From DATMNI01 sp035570275 (GTDB lineage: Bacteria > Acidobacteriota > Terriglobia > Bryobacterales > Bryobacteraceae): a stretch of 14,941 nucleotides of DNA. Shown here piece by piece: positions 1-7,514 of this stretch. The stretch covers positions 1 to 14,941 of the forward strand of contig DATMNI010000364.1 in the NCBI GenBank assembly GCA_035570275.1. Reading direction: 5' to 3'. Under the pieces are notes generated by a model. It did not search any database. It was given only the letters and a program-made list of their open reading frames with translations, and was not told the origin of the DNA. Position 1 is the first letter of the stretch. Each line of letters opens with the position of its first letter. The position numbers and the translations under genes were made by a program.

Positions 1-155
1 CTGGAGCGCAGGTCGCCTGAGCTGGGCGGCATTTCAAGGAGGTGGGGCCGAGGCAGTAAGCGACAATAATTGAGTTGCGGAGTTGCGGATCTGATTTTTA
101 TGCCCCCTCGGTCCTGACGAACAATATTTCACGCCTTCTGAGGGAGCGGTCTTTC
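1..155. other. Gene-free segment downstream of the cytochrome gene
   Basis: I see no coding region here. The stretch follows the stop codon of the minus-strand cytochrome gene. It contains two tandem copies of the 8-mer AGTTGCGG (73-88). It also contains TGAGGGAGCGGT near 139-150, which resembles one arm of the larger inverted repeat at 7935-8014. No convincing terminator hairpin is visible. Confidence 0.5.
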
Positions 156-2501
156 CTACCTTCCCAACCTTTGTAACATCTGCAGCGCCGCCGCCTTCGC
201 TGCCGGATCCGCACCCTGCGCCGCCATCTTCAAATGCTCCAGGGCCGCGGCCCCATTGCCGAGCCGCCCCAGCGCCACTCCCAATTCGTAGTGGGCGCGC
301 CCGGAATCAGGCTTGAGACGGAGGGCCAATTGCAACTCTCGTACGGCACCCTGAAAATCGCCTTTCGCCGATAGCAGGTAGCCCCACAGTTCATGTGCCG
401 CCGCCAGATTCGGATCGGTTTCCACCGCGGCTTTCGCCTGTGCTTCCGAGTCGGCAAGCTGATTGGTGTTTGCCAGGAGTCTGGCATAGTTAAGCCGCGC
501 CTCGGCGTATTCGGGATTCAATCGAATACTTTGTTCGAAGTGGTAGCGCGCCTCCGCTATCTGGCCCCGCGACCCCAGCAGACCTGCCAGGTTGGACTGC
601 CACTCGGCGACGGCTGGATTGATCTTCACCGCCGCGCGGAATTCTCTCTCCGCGGCCACGGCATCGCCCGATCCCATGAACAGCGCTGCCAGGTAATTGT
701 GCAGGTCCGGTGAATCCGGATCCAGCTTCACTCCGGTCTCGAGTGCGGTTTTCGCCTCAACCTTCTTGTCTTGCTGCCACAGGACCCAACCCAGAAGCCC
801 CCAGGCCGCGGCATCGTCTGGTCGAAGCGTCTTGGCGCGGCGCAGGGCGGCTTCGGCCTTCACCCATTGACCGGATTCCATCAGCGCGTTTCCAAGCTCC
901 AGCATCACGATTTCGGACGCCGGCGCACGCCGCGCCGCTTCCTCGAAGTAAAGCATCGCCTTGGCGCTGTCCTTTGCTGCCCGGTAGCCCTCGCCCAGGC
1001 CGGAGTAAAAGCCGACCTGTGGCGGATGGTATTTCTCAATCAGGCCCGACAGCCGGGATAGCCCTGCCTCCAGGTTACTTCGATCGGTAATCTGCGCCAG
1101 TGCCAGGTACAACAAAGTCTCCGGGGTCTGCGCCGGCTTCTCCGGATAATACGGAACCACCTCGCCGCGATACGACGTAGCGGGCGACTCATGCGTCTCC
1201 TTCTTCTCCGCGACCAAGTCGCCTGCCGGCGGGCGTCGCACGATCTTGTGGTCCGTCATTACGATATGCACGGCGTCAGCGGTTCGGCGCCGGGGCATGT
1301 GGCAGCCGACGCAGTTGGCAGCGCCCGCGTGAGCCGCGATCGGTTCCGCGGCAGCTAAGGGTTCCGGAACCGCCGCATGGCAACCCCGGCAGACGCCGTT
1401 GTAATGGGTGGCGGCCTCCTCACCACGGGGAATATCATGGGGATCGTGGCAGGTTGTGCAACGCAGCTTCCCGCTTTTTAGAAAACACTGGGATTCGCGC
1501 AGCCGGTAGGCGGCGTGTGCCACTTCGAAATCCGTATCCTTACCTGGCGCGCGGTCAAACGACAACCGGAAGCCGGCAAGCGGCTGCCCCGGCACGTACG
1601 AGAATGGCACGCGATCCAGGCGCTGGATGGAATGCGGCAAGAGGCGGCTGGTGGTTTCCAGATGGCATTCCAGACAAACCTCCATCTCCCGCTCGGGGTT
1701 CAGGCGCGCCGGATTTACGATCGCGGCGCGAATCGCTTCCGGCCGCGCGCCCGGTTTGCCGGCGGCTTCGACGTGGCGCTGTCCCGGCCCATGGCACCTT
1801 TGGCAATCGATCCCCGTCGGTATCGGCTGTCGATATTGCGCCTCCGCTCCCGCTTCCCGATGGTCGTCCGGAATCCGCGGATAGGCGTTATGACAGAACA
1901 TGCACTCGTAGTGAATTACGCGGGTGGAGCCCTGATAATCCGCGCGGTCGTAGCCGGGATTCATGGCCCAATAGCCGCCTTTTTCGGCATACCAGCCCAG
2001 CGGCAACTGCTGCAAAGTATTCCGGCTCGTCAGATGAAGATAGGTCCGCGCGTGGTTTCCGGAACCCAGCACGAAATCGATTTGCTTCTCCTCCACATTG
2101 GTTTCCTGGCCGTCAAAACCGCGCTGCCAGCGGCGCTGATAGTATTTGCCGCCGCGCTCGATCAGGGCAAAATAGCTATCCGACGCCTGGTGAAAGAACG
2201 GATTGCCGGACTTGAAATCCTCCACCAGATTCTGAGGGCTCAGGCGATCGAACGATCGCGCCATGCCGGTTTTTCGGAAGTTGCGGGCGATGTCCGCGTG
2301 ACATTGAGCGCAAAGTGCCGGATCGATGTATGAATTGACCCCCGTGGCGCCGGCCGATGGGACGCGCGGTCGGGCGGAAGCCGCCGCGTCCGGGGTATGT
2401 GCGCCCTGGGTATATGCGCGGACTGCGAGAACGCCGGCGGCCAGCACGGCGGCGAAAATGGCAGGATGCAATCGCCAGCCCAATCGTAAGCCCATCCGCA
2501 A
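156..2501 (-). CDS. Heptaheme c-type cytochrome with C-terminal TPR domain
   Basis: This is a predicted exported multiheme cytochrome. Numbered from the TTG start, an N-terminal hydrophobic segment at about residues 13-28 is a Sec signal or membrane anchor. Seven CXXCH heme-attachment motifs follow at 64, 200, 233, 276, 348, 371 and 397 (CAQCH, CMFCH, CQRCH, CLECH, CTTCH, CRGCH, CVGCH). The motif VLGSGNHARTYL (144-155) and the CQRCHGPG site recall cytochrome c554-like multiheme proteins. Residues of about 495-780 form roughly eight TPR units with the usual A/L/G/Y/A/P spacing, suggesting a protein-binding platform. The longest frame starts at TTG (2499-2501). An ATG at 2493-2495 (779 aa) is an equally plausible start and lies just after the hydrolase stop at 2511, so the two genes are probably co-transcribed. 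The electron partner is unknown. It would need the periplasmic cytochrome c maturation machinery, which is not in this window. Confidence 0.93.
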   Translation of the reverse strand: MRMGLRLGWRLHPAIFAAVLAAGVLAVRAYTQGAHTPDAAASARPRVPSAGATGVNSYIDPALCAQCHADIARNFRKTGMARSFDRLSPQNLVEDFKSGNPFFHQASDSYFALIERGGKYYQRRWQRGFDGQETNVEEKQIDFVLGSGNHARTYLHLTSRNTLQQLPLGWYAEKGGYWAMNPGYDRADYQGSTRVIHYECMFCHNAYPRIPDDHREAGAEAQYRQPIPTGIDCQRCHGPGQRHVEAAGKPGARPEAIRAAIVNPARLNPEREMEVCLECHLETTSRLLPHSIQRLDRVPFSYVPGQPLAGFRLSFDRAPGKDTDFEVAHAAYRLRESQCFLKSGKLRCTTCHDPHDIPRGEEAATHYNGVCRGCHAAVPEPLAAAEPIAAHAGAANCVGCHMPRRRTADAVHIVMTDHKIVRRPPAGDLVAEKKETHESPATSYRGEVVPYYPEKPAQTPETLLYLALAQITDRSNLEAGLSRLSGLIEKYHPPQVGFYSGLGEGYRAAKDSAKAMLYFEEAARRAPASEIVMLELGNALMESGQWVKAEAALRRAKTLRPDDAAAWGLLGWVLWQQDKKVEAKTALETGVKLDPDSPDLHNYLAALFMGSGDAVAAEREFRAAVKINPAVAEWQSNLAGLLGSRGQIAEARYHFEQSIRLNPEYAEARLNYARLLANTNQLADSEAQAKAAVETDPNLAAAHELWGYLLSAKGDFQGAVRELQLALRLKPDSGRAHYELGVALGRLGNGAAALEHLKMAAQGADPAAKAAALQMLQRLGR

Positions 2502-2510
2502 GTCCCGTGA

Positions 2511-4607
2511 CTATGATACCCGCCAGTACACTGCATACCGGCGGTCGAACAAACCGTTGAGCGGCACCAGTGTGACATCCTTCTTCTGCCCGCTGGTTTT
2601 CCAGGTCATCGGTTGGGCCGCGGGCTTGATCCACGAACCCAGGTCGTCGCCCGCGGCGCGGAATTCCGGGATCTCGATTTCGGGCACCGGCCCCGTGGTA
2701 TTAGTTGGCCCCAGGGGCGACCCGTACTGCTCGGTATTGGGCGCGCCCACCCGCAAATTGGGGCCGATGATGTGCGTTGGCGTCAAGCCTTCGCCGCCCA
2801 GGTCGCCGGCCAGCACCAGCGGCCCGTAAAGGAACGCCTGCATGCGGGCGTCGTCCGGCATGCTTTCCGCGCGCAGGTGCATCGGCAACGGGATCTCGAT
2901 TTTGTCGCCGGCTTTCCATGTCCGGTTCAGGGTCAGGTAACTGCCCGGCGCCGCCGAGGCCTCCAGCGCCTTCCCATTGAGCTTCACCGTGGGAGCCGAT
3001 TGCAGCCACGCCGGAATTCGCAAGCGTATGGGCAAAAGGCCCGCCCGCGCAGCCGTAACGGTAAGCGAAGTGTTCGCCTCCTCGGGAAACTTCGTGTCCT
3101 GCCGCAGCTTGAAGCCCTTCTCCGGCCAGTCCAGTTCCGACGCAATGAACAGGTTCACGTACAAGCCGTCGCCATCGTGCCAGTAGATGCTGTCGTTGAG
3201 TTTGGAATACTCCTCCACGCCCGACCCGGTGCAGCACCAGAAGGTCTGGTCCTCGGTGCCGAAAGTCTTCCAGGCTCCGGGCGTCAGGGAGAGGTAATAC
3301 TGCGTGTTGCCTGTTTCAGGGCGGATGGTGCCGATGCGGTGGTTGAGCAGCGAGCGTTCGTAGTAGTCGAAATACGCCGGCGCCGGATTCCAGCCGTACA
3401 GACGCCGGGACAGCTTGAGCATGTTGTACGCGCAACAGCACTCGGCGGTGTTGGCGCTCAGCTTGCATTCGGCCGCCAGCCTGCGCGGCGGAGTCAGCCA
3501 GGCTTCGGCGTTGCTCGTCCCTTCGGTCACGTAAGAGCGCGCGGTCGACACCTCATAGAAGAAATAATCGGCCACATCGTGGAACCGCGTGTCGCCCGAA
3601 ATCTCATATCGCCGGGCAGCCGCGATCGCCTGCGGGATGTGCGTGTTCACGTGCAGGCCGCGCAGTTCGTCGCGCCGCGCCGCCAGCGGATTGATGAAGC
3701 TGCGCTTTTGGAAACGGTCGCCGGCCCGCGCCCACCGGTCTTCGTTCGTCGCCGCCGCCAGGTGGTACAGGGTCTCAGCGATGCCTCCGAACTCGATGGT
3801 CAGAATCTGCTGCATGTGCTCTTCGGATTTCGGGGCGGTCCACTCGTCGGCCCAGGCCGCCATGCCTTCGAGCACCCGCAGCGCCTGCTGGTTGCCGGCC
3901 AGCCGGTACATATCGAACATGCCGGCCATGATCTTGTGGATGGTGTAGAACGGCGCCCAGACCCGTTCGCCCTTTTGCAGACGGTCAAACCAGGTAGCCG
4001 GAAAGGCGCTGAGATACTTGCCGCCCAGTTTGTCCTGACACTTGGCCAACTCGGCCACCAGATAGTCGCCCTTGGCTTTGGCTTCGGCATCGCCGCTGGC
4101 GGCAAGCTGCGCGGCCGCGGAAAGAAAGTGGCCCGGGAAATGGCCGCGCAGCTCGCTGGAGCGCTGTCCATTCTCCGGCTGCTCCCAACCGCCCAGCGGC
4201 TTCACCGGCCCAGTCGGCAGCCCGGCATTGAAGCGGAAAGTGTAGAGCAGCCGGTCGGCCGCCAACCGCGCCATGTATCCGCGATTCCATTCCTGCGCAT
4301 GGTGGTAAACGCTCCCGGGCAGCAGCCGGACCTGGGACATGGGGAACGGTTCCACTTTGGGCGCGACGTGCTTTCGTGCGAACTCGAGCTTGCCTTCGAA
4401 GGCCGGCGTGTCAGGCGCAATGGGCCGGCGGAAATTCCCCGGCGCCGGCGGCACGGGCGGATTCGGCGGCGTGCTCTGGGCGCTCTGTTGGGCGACGCTC
4501 TGTTGGGCGACGCTCTGGGCAACCGAGGGGACGGCGGCCCCGGTCGCGGCCAGGATTGCGCCGAATTTGCGGCGGCTCAGAGAACGGGACTGGCTGTTGT
4601 CACTCAT
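2511..4607 (-). CDS. GH127-type (DUF1680) beta-L-arabinofuranosidase, Tat-exported
   Basis: This is a glycoside hydrolase of the PF07944 family, whose characterised members cut beta-L-arabinofuranosides with a zinc-bound cysteine nucleophile. Residues that match HypBA1 are present (numbering from the ATG): acid/base Glu368 in AEAW, zinc ligands Glu389 and Cys391 in TAECCC, and the Cys458-Cys459 pair in FWCCTGSG. The N-terminus SLSRRKFGAILAATGAA is a twin-arginine signal, so the folded enzyme probably goes to the periplasm or outside. I chose the ATG at 4605-4607 because GGGGGAA precedes it; a GTG four codons upstream is also open. Just after the signal peptide lies a low-complexity SVAQQ repeat encoded by a 15-bp tandem array. 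The family also holds GH146 and untested members, so the exact substrate is uncertain. The enzyme implies use of plant arabinan or arabinose-rich glycoprotein. Confidence 0.94.
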   Translation of the reverse strand: MSDNSQSRSLSRRKFGAILAATGAAVPSVAQSVAQQSVAQQSAQSTPPNPPVPPAPGNFRRPIAPDTPAFEGKLEFARKHVAPKVEPFPMSQVRLLPGSVYHHAQEWNRGYMARLAADRLLYTFRFNAGLPTGPVKPLGGWEQPENGQRSSELRGHFPGHFLSAAAQLAASGDAEAKAKGDYLVAELAKCQDKLGGKYLSAFPATWFDRLQKGERVWAPFYTIHKIMAGMFDMYRLAGNQQALRVLEGMAAWADEWTAPKSEEHMQQILTIEFGGIAETLYHLAAATNEDRWARAGDRFQKRSFINPLAARRDELRGLHVNTHIPQAIAAARRYEISGDTRFHDVADYFFYEVSTARSYVTEGTSNAEAWLTPPRRLAAECKLSANTAECCCAYNMLKLSRRLYGWNPAPAYFDYYERSLLNHRIGTIRPETGNTQYYLSLTPGAWKTFGTEDQTFWCCTGSGVEEYSKLNDSIYWHDGDGLYVNLFIASELDWPEKGFKLRQDTKFPEEANTSLTVTAARAGLLPIRLRIPAWLQSAPTVKLNGKALEASAAPGSYLTLNRTWKAGDKIEIPLPMHLRAESMPDDARMQAFLYGPLVLAGDLGGEGLTPTHIIGPNLRVGAPNTEQYGSPLGPTNTTGPVPEIEIPEFRAAGDDLGSWIKPAAQPMTWKTSGQKKDVTLVPLNGLFDRRYAVYWRVS
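4481..4520. repeat. 15-bp tandem array in the GH127 gene
   Basis: Two exact copies of CGCTCTGTTGGGCGA (4481-4495, 4496-4510) are followed by a 10-bp partial copy. On the coding (minus) strand it encodes SVAQQ repeats between the Tat signal and the proline-rich linker, and the frame is kept. Confidence 0.95.
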
Positions 4608-4685
4608 AGCTTCCCCCACAGGGAAGAGCTGGCTGCGTGTCAGCGCTTCCAGTTGATCCTACCACTACCTTCACTAACATGGGGC

Positions 4686-4714
4686 TTGACAGAACGCCAT
4701 CAATCGAGTGAAAT
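4686..4714 (+). promoter_or_regulatory. Sigma70-like promoter on the plus strand, no gene downstream
   Basis: A perfect TTGACA (4686-4691), a 17-bp spacer and TGAAAT (4709-4714, 4 of 6 matches to TATAAT) form a good promoter. It points away from the GH127 gene, into the antisense side of the antitoxin gene. The LacI-type operator begins at the next base. No plus-strand gene of its own is evident downstream, so it could be chance, an antisense promoter or a leftover. Confidence 0.4.
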
Positions 4715-4730
4715 GCGGAAACGCTTGCAC
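4715..4730. promoter_or_regulatory. LacI/GalR-family operator-like site
   Basis: GCGGAAACGCTTGCAC matches the LacI/GalR-type pattern GTGNAANCGNTTNCAC at every defined base except one (C for T at position 2). It lies about 108 bp upstream of the hydrolase ATG, in the only intergenic space that could carry that gene's promoter. Sugar-responsive repression of the hydrolase-cytochrome pair is a reasonable inference. No regulator gene is in the window. Confidence 0.55.
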
Positions 4731-4771
4731 CACATTCTGATTTGGTTGCGGATTCCGCTATGAAAGGTCGC

Positions 4772-4803
4772 TTCGCCGCGTGACAAATCCTTCAAGCGGC
4801 GAA
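4772..4803. other. Hairpin downstream of the antitoxin gene
   Basis: Eight-base perfect arms TTCGCCGC (4772-4779) and GCGGCGAA (4796-4803) are separated by 16 nt and lie just past the antitoxin stop codon. It may help end antitoxin transcription, but no U-tract follows and the loop is long. Confidence 0.3.
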
Positions 4804-4818
4804 CGGGCGGCATCGGGC

Positions 4819-5424
4819 TTATTCCGTATTCGCTTCCTCAAAACCTGCCGCTACCAGATCTGGAACACTGAAGACTCGTTCTATCGACGTTCCACCGCCG
4901 CCGATCTGGATCCTGCCAGCGTTGTATGCCAGGCTCTCCCTGATGCTGGCGATTTGAAGCTCCGAAAGATGCAGGGCTGTCATGGTTCTTGCAAGTCCAG
5001 AGACCTTGAGAGGTCTGGTTGAGAACCTCACTCCCTGATGATGCAGGGGGCGTGCGCGCAGCCGGTATATACCGCCGCCCTCGGCTAGTGCGTGGACCAC
5101 ATACGGCCGTTCCTCGTATTCCCCGAAGCGGTCTATGACGACTGCGCCTCCGTCGGGGAATACAACCTGTATCCGGAGTTCGCCCCCTACCGCATGTACA
5201 TAGTTCCTCAGCGTGCTGAGATACATGTCGGCGCGCTGCTCAATCCGGGAGATCGAACTCTGAGGCACGCCCAGCATCTCGGCCATATCGGTTTGCGTGA
5301 GTTGCCTGGCGCCGCGGAGTTCTTCCAGAGCCATGCGCTGCAGCTCTTCATGCACCCGCCGTTTGTTGTCCGCCAGGCTCGCGGGGTAAATCTTTGCTTG
5401 CAGTTCTTTGTAGTTCCGTGCCAT
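4819..5424 (-). CDS. XRE-family antitoxin (HigA-like) with C-terminal extension
   Basis: This is a helix-turn-helix antitoxin that would bind its toxin and repress its own operon. The ATG at 5422-5424 is preceded by GAGGAG about 8 nt upstream, a clear ribosome site. Residues 1-103 resemble HigA-type antitoxins paired with Gp49/RelE-like toxins: a helical N-terminus, then an HTH with LTQTDMAEMLGVPQSSISRIEQR (split here as LTQTDMAEMLG and VPQSSISRIEQR, about 42-64), then DMYLSTLRNYVHAVGGEL and a VVFPDGG segment. Family members usually stop near this point, at roughly 100 aa. Here the frame continues to 201 aa with a tail I do not recognise (104-201). That may be an acquired domain, a fused neighbour or read-through after stop loss. 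The adjacent toxin gene is broken, so this may be an orphan antitoxin. Confidence 0.85.
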   Translation of the reverse strand: MARNYKELQAKIYPASLADNKRRVHEELQRMALEELRGARQLTQTDMAEMLGVPQSSISRIEQRADMYLSTLRNYVHAVGGELRIQVVFPDGGAVVIDRFGEYEERPYVVHALAEGGGIYRLRARPLHHQGVRFSTRPLKVSGLARTMTALHLSELQIASIRESLAYNAGRIQIGGGGTSIERVFSVPDLVAAGFEEANTE

Positions 5425-5449
5425 ACCGTTACACTCCTCGGTGCTTCTC

Positions 5450-5799
5450 CTATTCATTCTCCAGCTCTCGCAAATGCCGGTCGTAGATGGCGTCCGCGAG
5501 CGGCACTTGTTGCCAGTCTTGTCGCCGCCAATCAGCAGCACGGCAGCCCGGCGCGGGTCGAATGCGTAGAGGACGCGACAGGGTCTCCCTTCATGCTGAA
5601 TCCGCAGCTCACGCATGTGCGCGTGTCGTGACCGCTCAACCCGGAAGAATGAGGCATCTTTAATGTCGGACCAACTGCCTGCCTCGCCAAGGTCCCAGAC
5701 AAAGATGCCGATTGTGAAGTCAACGCTCTTCTGTTCGGCAGCGGTCAGACTATCCCACCACTCGCCGAATTCATCGGAGAACTCGACCTCCCAGGTTAC
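5450..5799 (-). pseudogene. Broken RelE/HigB-like toxin (Gp49 family)
   Basis: Translated pieces of one toxin of the phage-derived Gp49/HigB type lie in different frames. The N-terminus VTWEVEFSDEFGEWWDSLT is at about 5743-5799, with a stop codon just upstream (5803-5805) and no start codon. GPTLKMPHSSGLSG lies in a second frame (5631-5672). RHAHMRELRIQ, then RVLYAFDPRRAAVLLIGGDK, return to the first frame. PLADAIYDRHLRELENE and its TAG (5450-5503) are in another frame. One shift near 5631 looks like a single lost T in GGT-TCA. The one near 5503-5507 also removes the expected RWYE-like stretch. At least three disruptions plus start loss make it non-functional. Its stop lies 25 bp before the antitoxin ATG, the usual toxin-first order of such pairs. 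Confidence 0.78.
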
Positions 5800-5804
5800 G
5801 CCCT

Positions 5805-5834
5805 AGTATGTCATATACGACATTATGCCGTCAA
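5805..5834 (-). promoter_or_regulatory. Toxin-antitoxin promoter with palindromic operator
   Basis: The 16-mer ATGTCATATACGACAT (5808-5823) equals its own reverse complement at 14 of 16 positions. On the minus strand TTGACG (5829-5834) and CATACT (5805-5810), 18 bp apart, could be the -35 and -10, so the palindrome would sit between and over them. Antitoxin autorepression is typical of such operons. Assignment to this antitoxin is inferred. Confidence 0.5.
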
Positions 5835-6175
5835 CGGTATATTACGGCCGCCACGTTGGCTGGCTTGTCTAGTGCGATGCCTTTAGGTGTATCGGGTTTA
5901 CTGGCGCACGGTGGAGGAGCCGCATCGCCAGGCAGGCCGTCGTGAAGTTCTGCATATTAGCCACGATTACGAAAATTGCTCCCGACGAACCCCCCGATGA
6001 GCAGAAGGTCACTCTGGAGGGAATACAAAAGAAACCAAACTGACCCACCTACCCGGTCCCGACAAATATTGCAATCTGCAATCAGCGCACTTCTAGCGCA
6101 CTGCCGCATCGAGGGTAGTGCGTGTAGTGCCTAAAAGTTGCGTTGATCAAGATTCTTAGGTACGCTGAAGCTGAA
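5824..6175. other. Intergenic stretch without a convincing gene
   Basis: No frame on either strand gives a protein with a plausible start and a recognisable family. Minus-strand peptides around 5880-6010 are short, interrupted and of uncertain meaning. The stretch has a two-copy 7-bp tandem repeat TGCAATC (6070-6083) and two nearby AGCGCACT copies. Its base composition is less GC-rich than the genes around it, consistent with an eroded or junction region next to the toxin remnant. Confidence 0.4.
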
Positions 6176-6307
6176 ATGATGGTGCTCGGCTTCATTGGCT
6201 TGGGAGTGCTTTTCTTCCTGTTCGTCCTGGCGAAGGGAGCGATCCGCTTTAACATGGGGCCGCAATGGCTTCGGCGATTCATTATCGACAAGCATACCTT
6301 TTATTAG
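6176..6307 (+). CDS. Possible 43-aa single-pass membrane peptide
   Basis: The frame starts with two adjacent ATGs (6176 and 6179) and ends at TAG 6305-6307. It reads MMVLGFIGLGVLFFLFVLAK, then a basic tail with WLRRFIIDK. The first 20 residues form one strong hydrophobic helix, as in small inner-membrane proteins. Against it: no clear ribosome site, short length and no known family. It stands alone between the toxin remnant and waaF. I would treat it as a candidate only. Confidence 0.3.
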   Translation: MMVLGFIGLGVLFFLFVLAKGAIRFNMGPQWLRRFIIDKHTFY

Positions 6308-6389
6308 GCGATCAACTCATTCAACTCCCAGAGACTTGCGAAGAACGATTAGCCGTCCTCTTGTCAGCCCGCTGCTATCCTGAAATGCA

Positions 6390-7514
6390 GTGGCCTTCAA
6401 CCCCTCGTCCGTGTCCCGGCTCTGCGTGCGCGCTACCAACTGGCTGGGCGATGCGGTCATGTCTCTGCCTGCCATCCGCGCTATCCGCCACATCTTTCCG
6501 CACGCCCACATCGCGGTGGTAGCGCGCCCTTGGGTGGCCGACCTGTACGCTCGCGAATCCTGTATCGACGTTGTGATTCCCTACCCGGCGCGGCCAGGCT
6601 GGCGCGCCAAACGCGAATTCGCCCGTCGCCTGGGTCACGAACGCTTCGACGCCGCCATCCTCCTGCAGAATGCCTTCGACGCGGCGCTCATCACCTGGCT
6701 CGCCGGCATTCCGGAGCGCATCGGTTACAACCGCGATGGCCGCGGCTGGCTCCTCACCCACGCCATCGCCGTTCCCGAGCCGGGCGACATTCCGCGGCAT
6801 GAGCGCTTTTACTATCTGGAACTGCTGCGCCGCGCCGGCATGTTGGAGCGCTTCCCCGAAAGCGATGCCATCCGGTTAGATGGCATCGGCCAGGCGCGCG
6901 CGGCCGGCATCGCCCACATGGCGTCGCTAGGTATCACCGGCCCCGTGATCGGCATCAGCCCGGGCGCCGCTTACGGCGATGCCAAGCGCTGGCTCCCCGA
7001 GCGCTTTGCCGAAGCCGCACAGGCGTCCTCGTCGATGTGTCCGGCAGTGTTGCTCTTCGGCTCCGCATCCGAACAGCCGCTGTGTGAAACCGTGGCGGCC
7101 CAAATTCGCCGGGCTCGCGGCGACGTTCGCGGCGACGTTCCCGGCGATGTTCGCGACAACGTTCGCGGCGATGTTCTAAACCTGGCCGGCGCAACCAGCC
7201 TCCGTGAGTTCATCGACCTGGCCGCCGCCTGCCGTCTTTTTCTGACCAACGATTCGGGCGCCATGCATGTCGCCTCCGCTCTGGGCGTACCCACCGTGGC
7301 GGTATTCGGCGCCACCGACGATACCACTACCGGTCCCACCGGTCCGCGGGCGCGGGTGATTCGCGAGCATGCCGAGTGCAGCCCCTGCCTGCTCCGGGAA
7401 TGCCCCATCGATCACCGCTGCATGACCGCCGTCACTTCGGAACGTGTGGCGGCCGCCGTGCTCCAACTCTGGGAGGAATCCGCCCCCGCGTGGACACCCG
7501 AAGCAAAATCCTGA
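6390..7514 (+). CDS. waaF: LPS heptosyltransferase II (GT9 family)
   Basis: This inner-membrane-associated enzyme would add the second heptose from ADP-heptose to the LPS core. Recognition rests on the N-terminal VRATNWLGDAVMSLPAIRAIR (13-19 and 20-33), the nucleotide-sugar region SPGAAYGDAKRWLPERF (190-206), TNDSGAMHVASALGVPTVAVFG (286-299 and 300-307) and the cysteine-rich C-terminal signature CSPCLLRECPIDHRCM (330-345), typical of WaaF. The GTG start at 6390 lies just ahead of the conserved N-terminus; a second in-frame GTG at 6411 is possible. Neither has a Shine-Dalgarno sequence, but TATCCT (6376-6381) lies 8 nt before the GTG. Residues 243-262 are an array of GDVR-like units absent from a normal WaaF. 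It begins an operon whose next gene overlaps its end by 25 bp. Confidence 0.93.
   Translation: MAFNPSSVSRLCVRATNWLGDAVMSLPAIRAIRHIFPHAHIAVVARPWVADLYARESCIDVVIPYPARPGWRAKREFARRLGHERFDAAILLQNAFDAALITWLAGIPERIGYNRDGRGWLLTHAIAVPEPGDIPRHERFYYLELLRRAGMLERFPESDAIRLDGIGQARAAGIAHMASLGITGPVIGISPGAAYGDAKRWLPERFAEAAQASSSMCPAVLLFGSASEQPLCETVAAQIRRARGDVRGDVPGDVRDNVRGDVLNLAGATSLREFIDLAAACRLFLTNDSGAMHVASALGVPTVAVFGATDDTTTGPTGPRARVIREHAECSPCLLRECPIDHRCMTAVTSERVAAAVLQLWEESAPAWTPEAKS
7116..7175. repeat. Five 12-bp units in the waaF-like gene
   Basis: Five consecutive 12-bp copies based on CGCGGCGACGTT start at 7116, 7128, 7140, 7152 and 7164. The first two are exact and the others have one to three changes. 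They encode a run of GDVR, GDVP, DNVR-type units just before the conserved NLAGATSL segment. Confidence 0.95.

Noticed and set aside
1515..2333. 272-aa plus-strand frame opposite the cytochrome
   Set aside because: The opposite frame carries the heme motifs; this one is an antisense shadow.
2613..4763. 716-aa open frame on the plus strand opposite the GH127 gene
   Set aside because: It mirrors the high-GC coding of the minus-strand hydrolase, shows no family motifs and is rich in R, H, Q and V as antisense frames are. The hydrolase with intact catalytic residues is the real gene.
4780..5022. 80-aa plus-strand frame downstream of the orphan promoter
   Set aside because: It is entirely antisense to the antitoxin tail, begins with GTG without a ribosome site and has no recognisable features.
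5880..6010. Minus-strand peptides suggesting a beta-propeller or membrane fragment
   Set aside because: The pieces are short, lie in different frames and have no start. The resemblance is too weak to call a gene or pseudogene.
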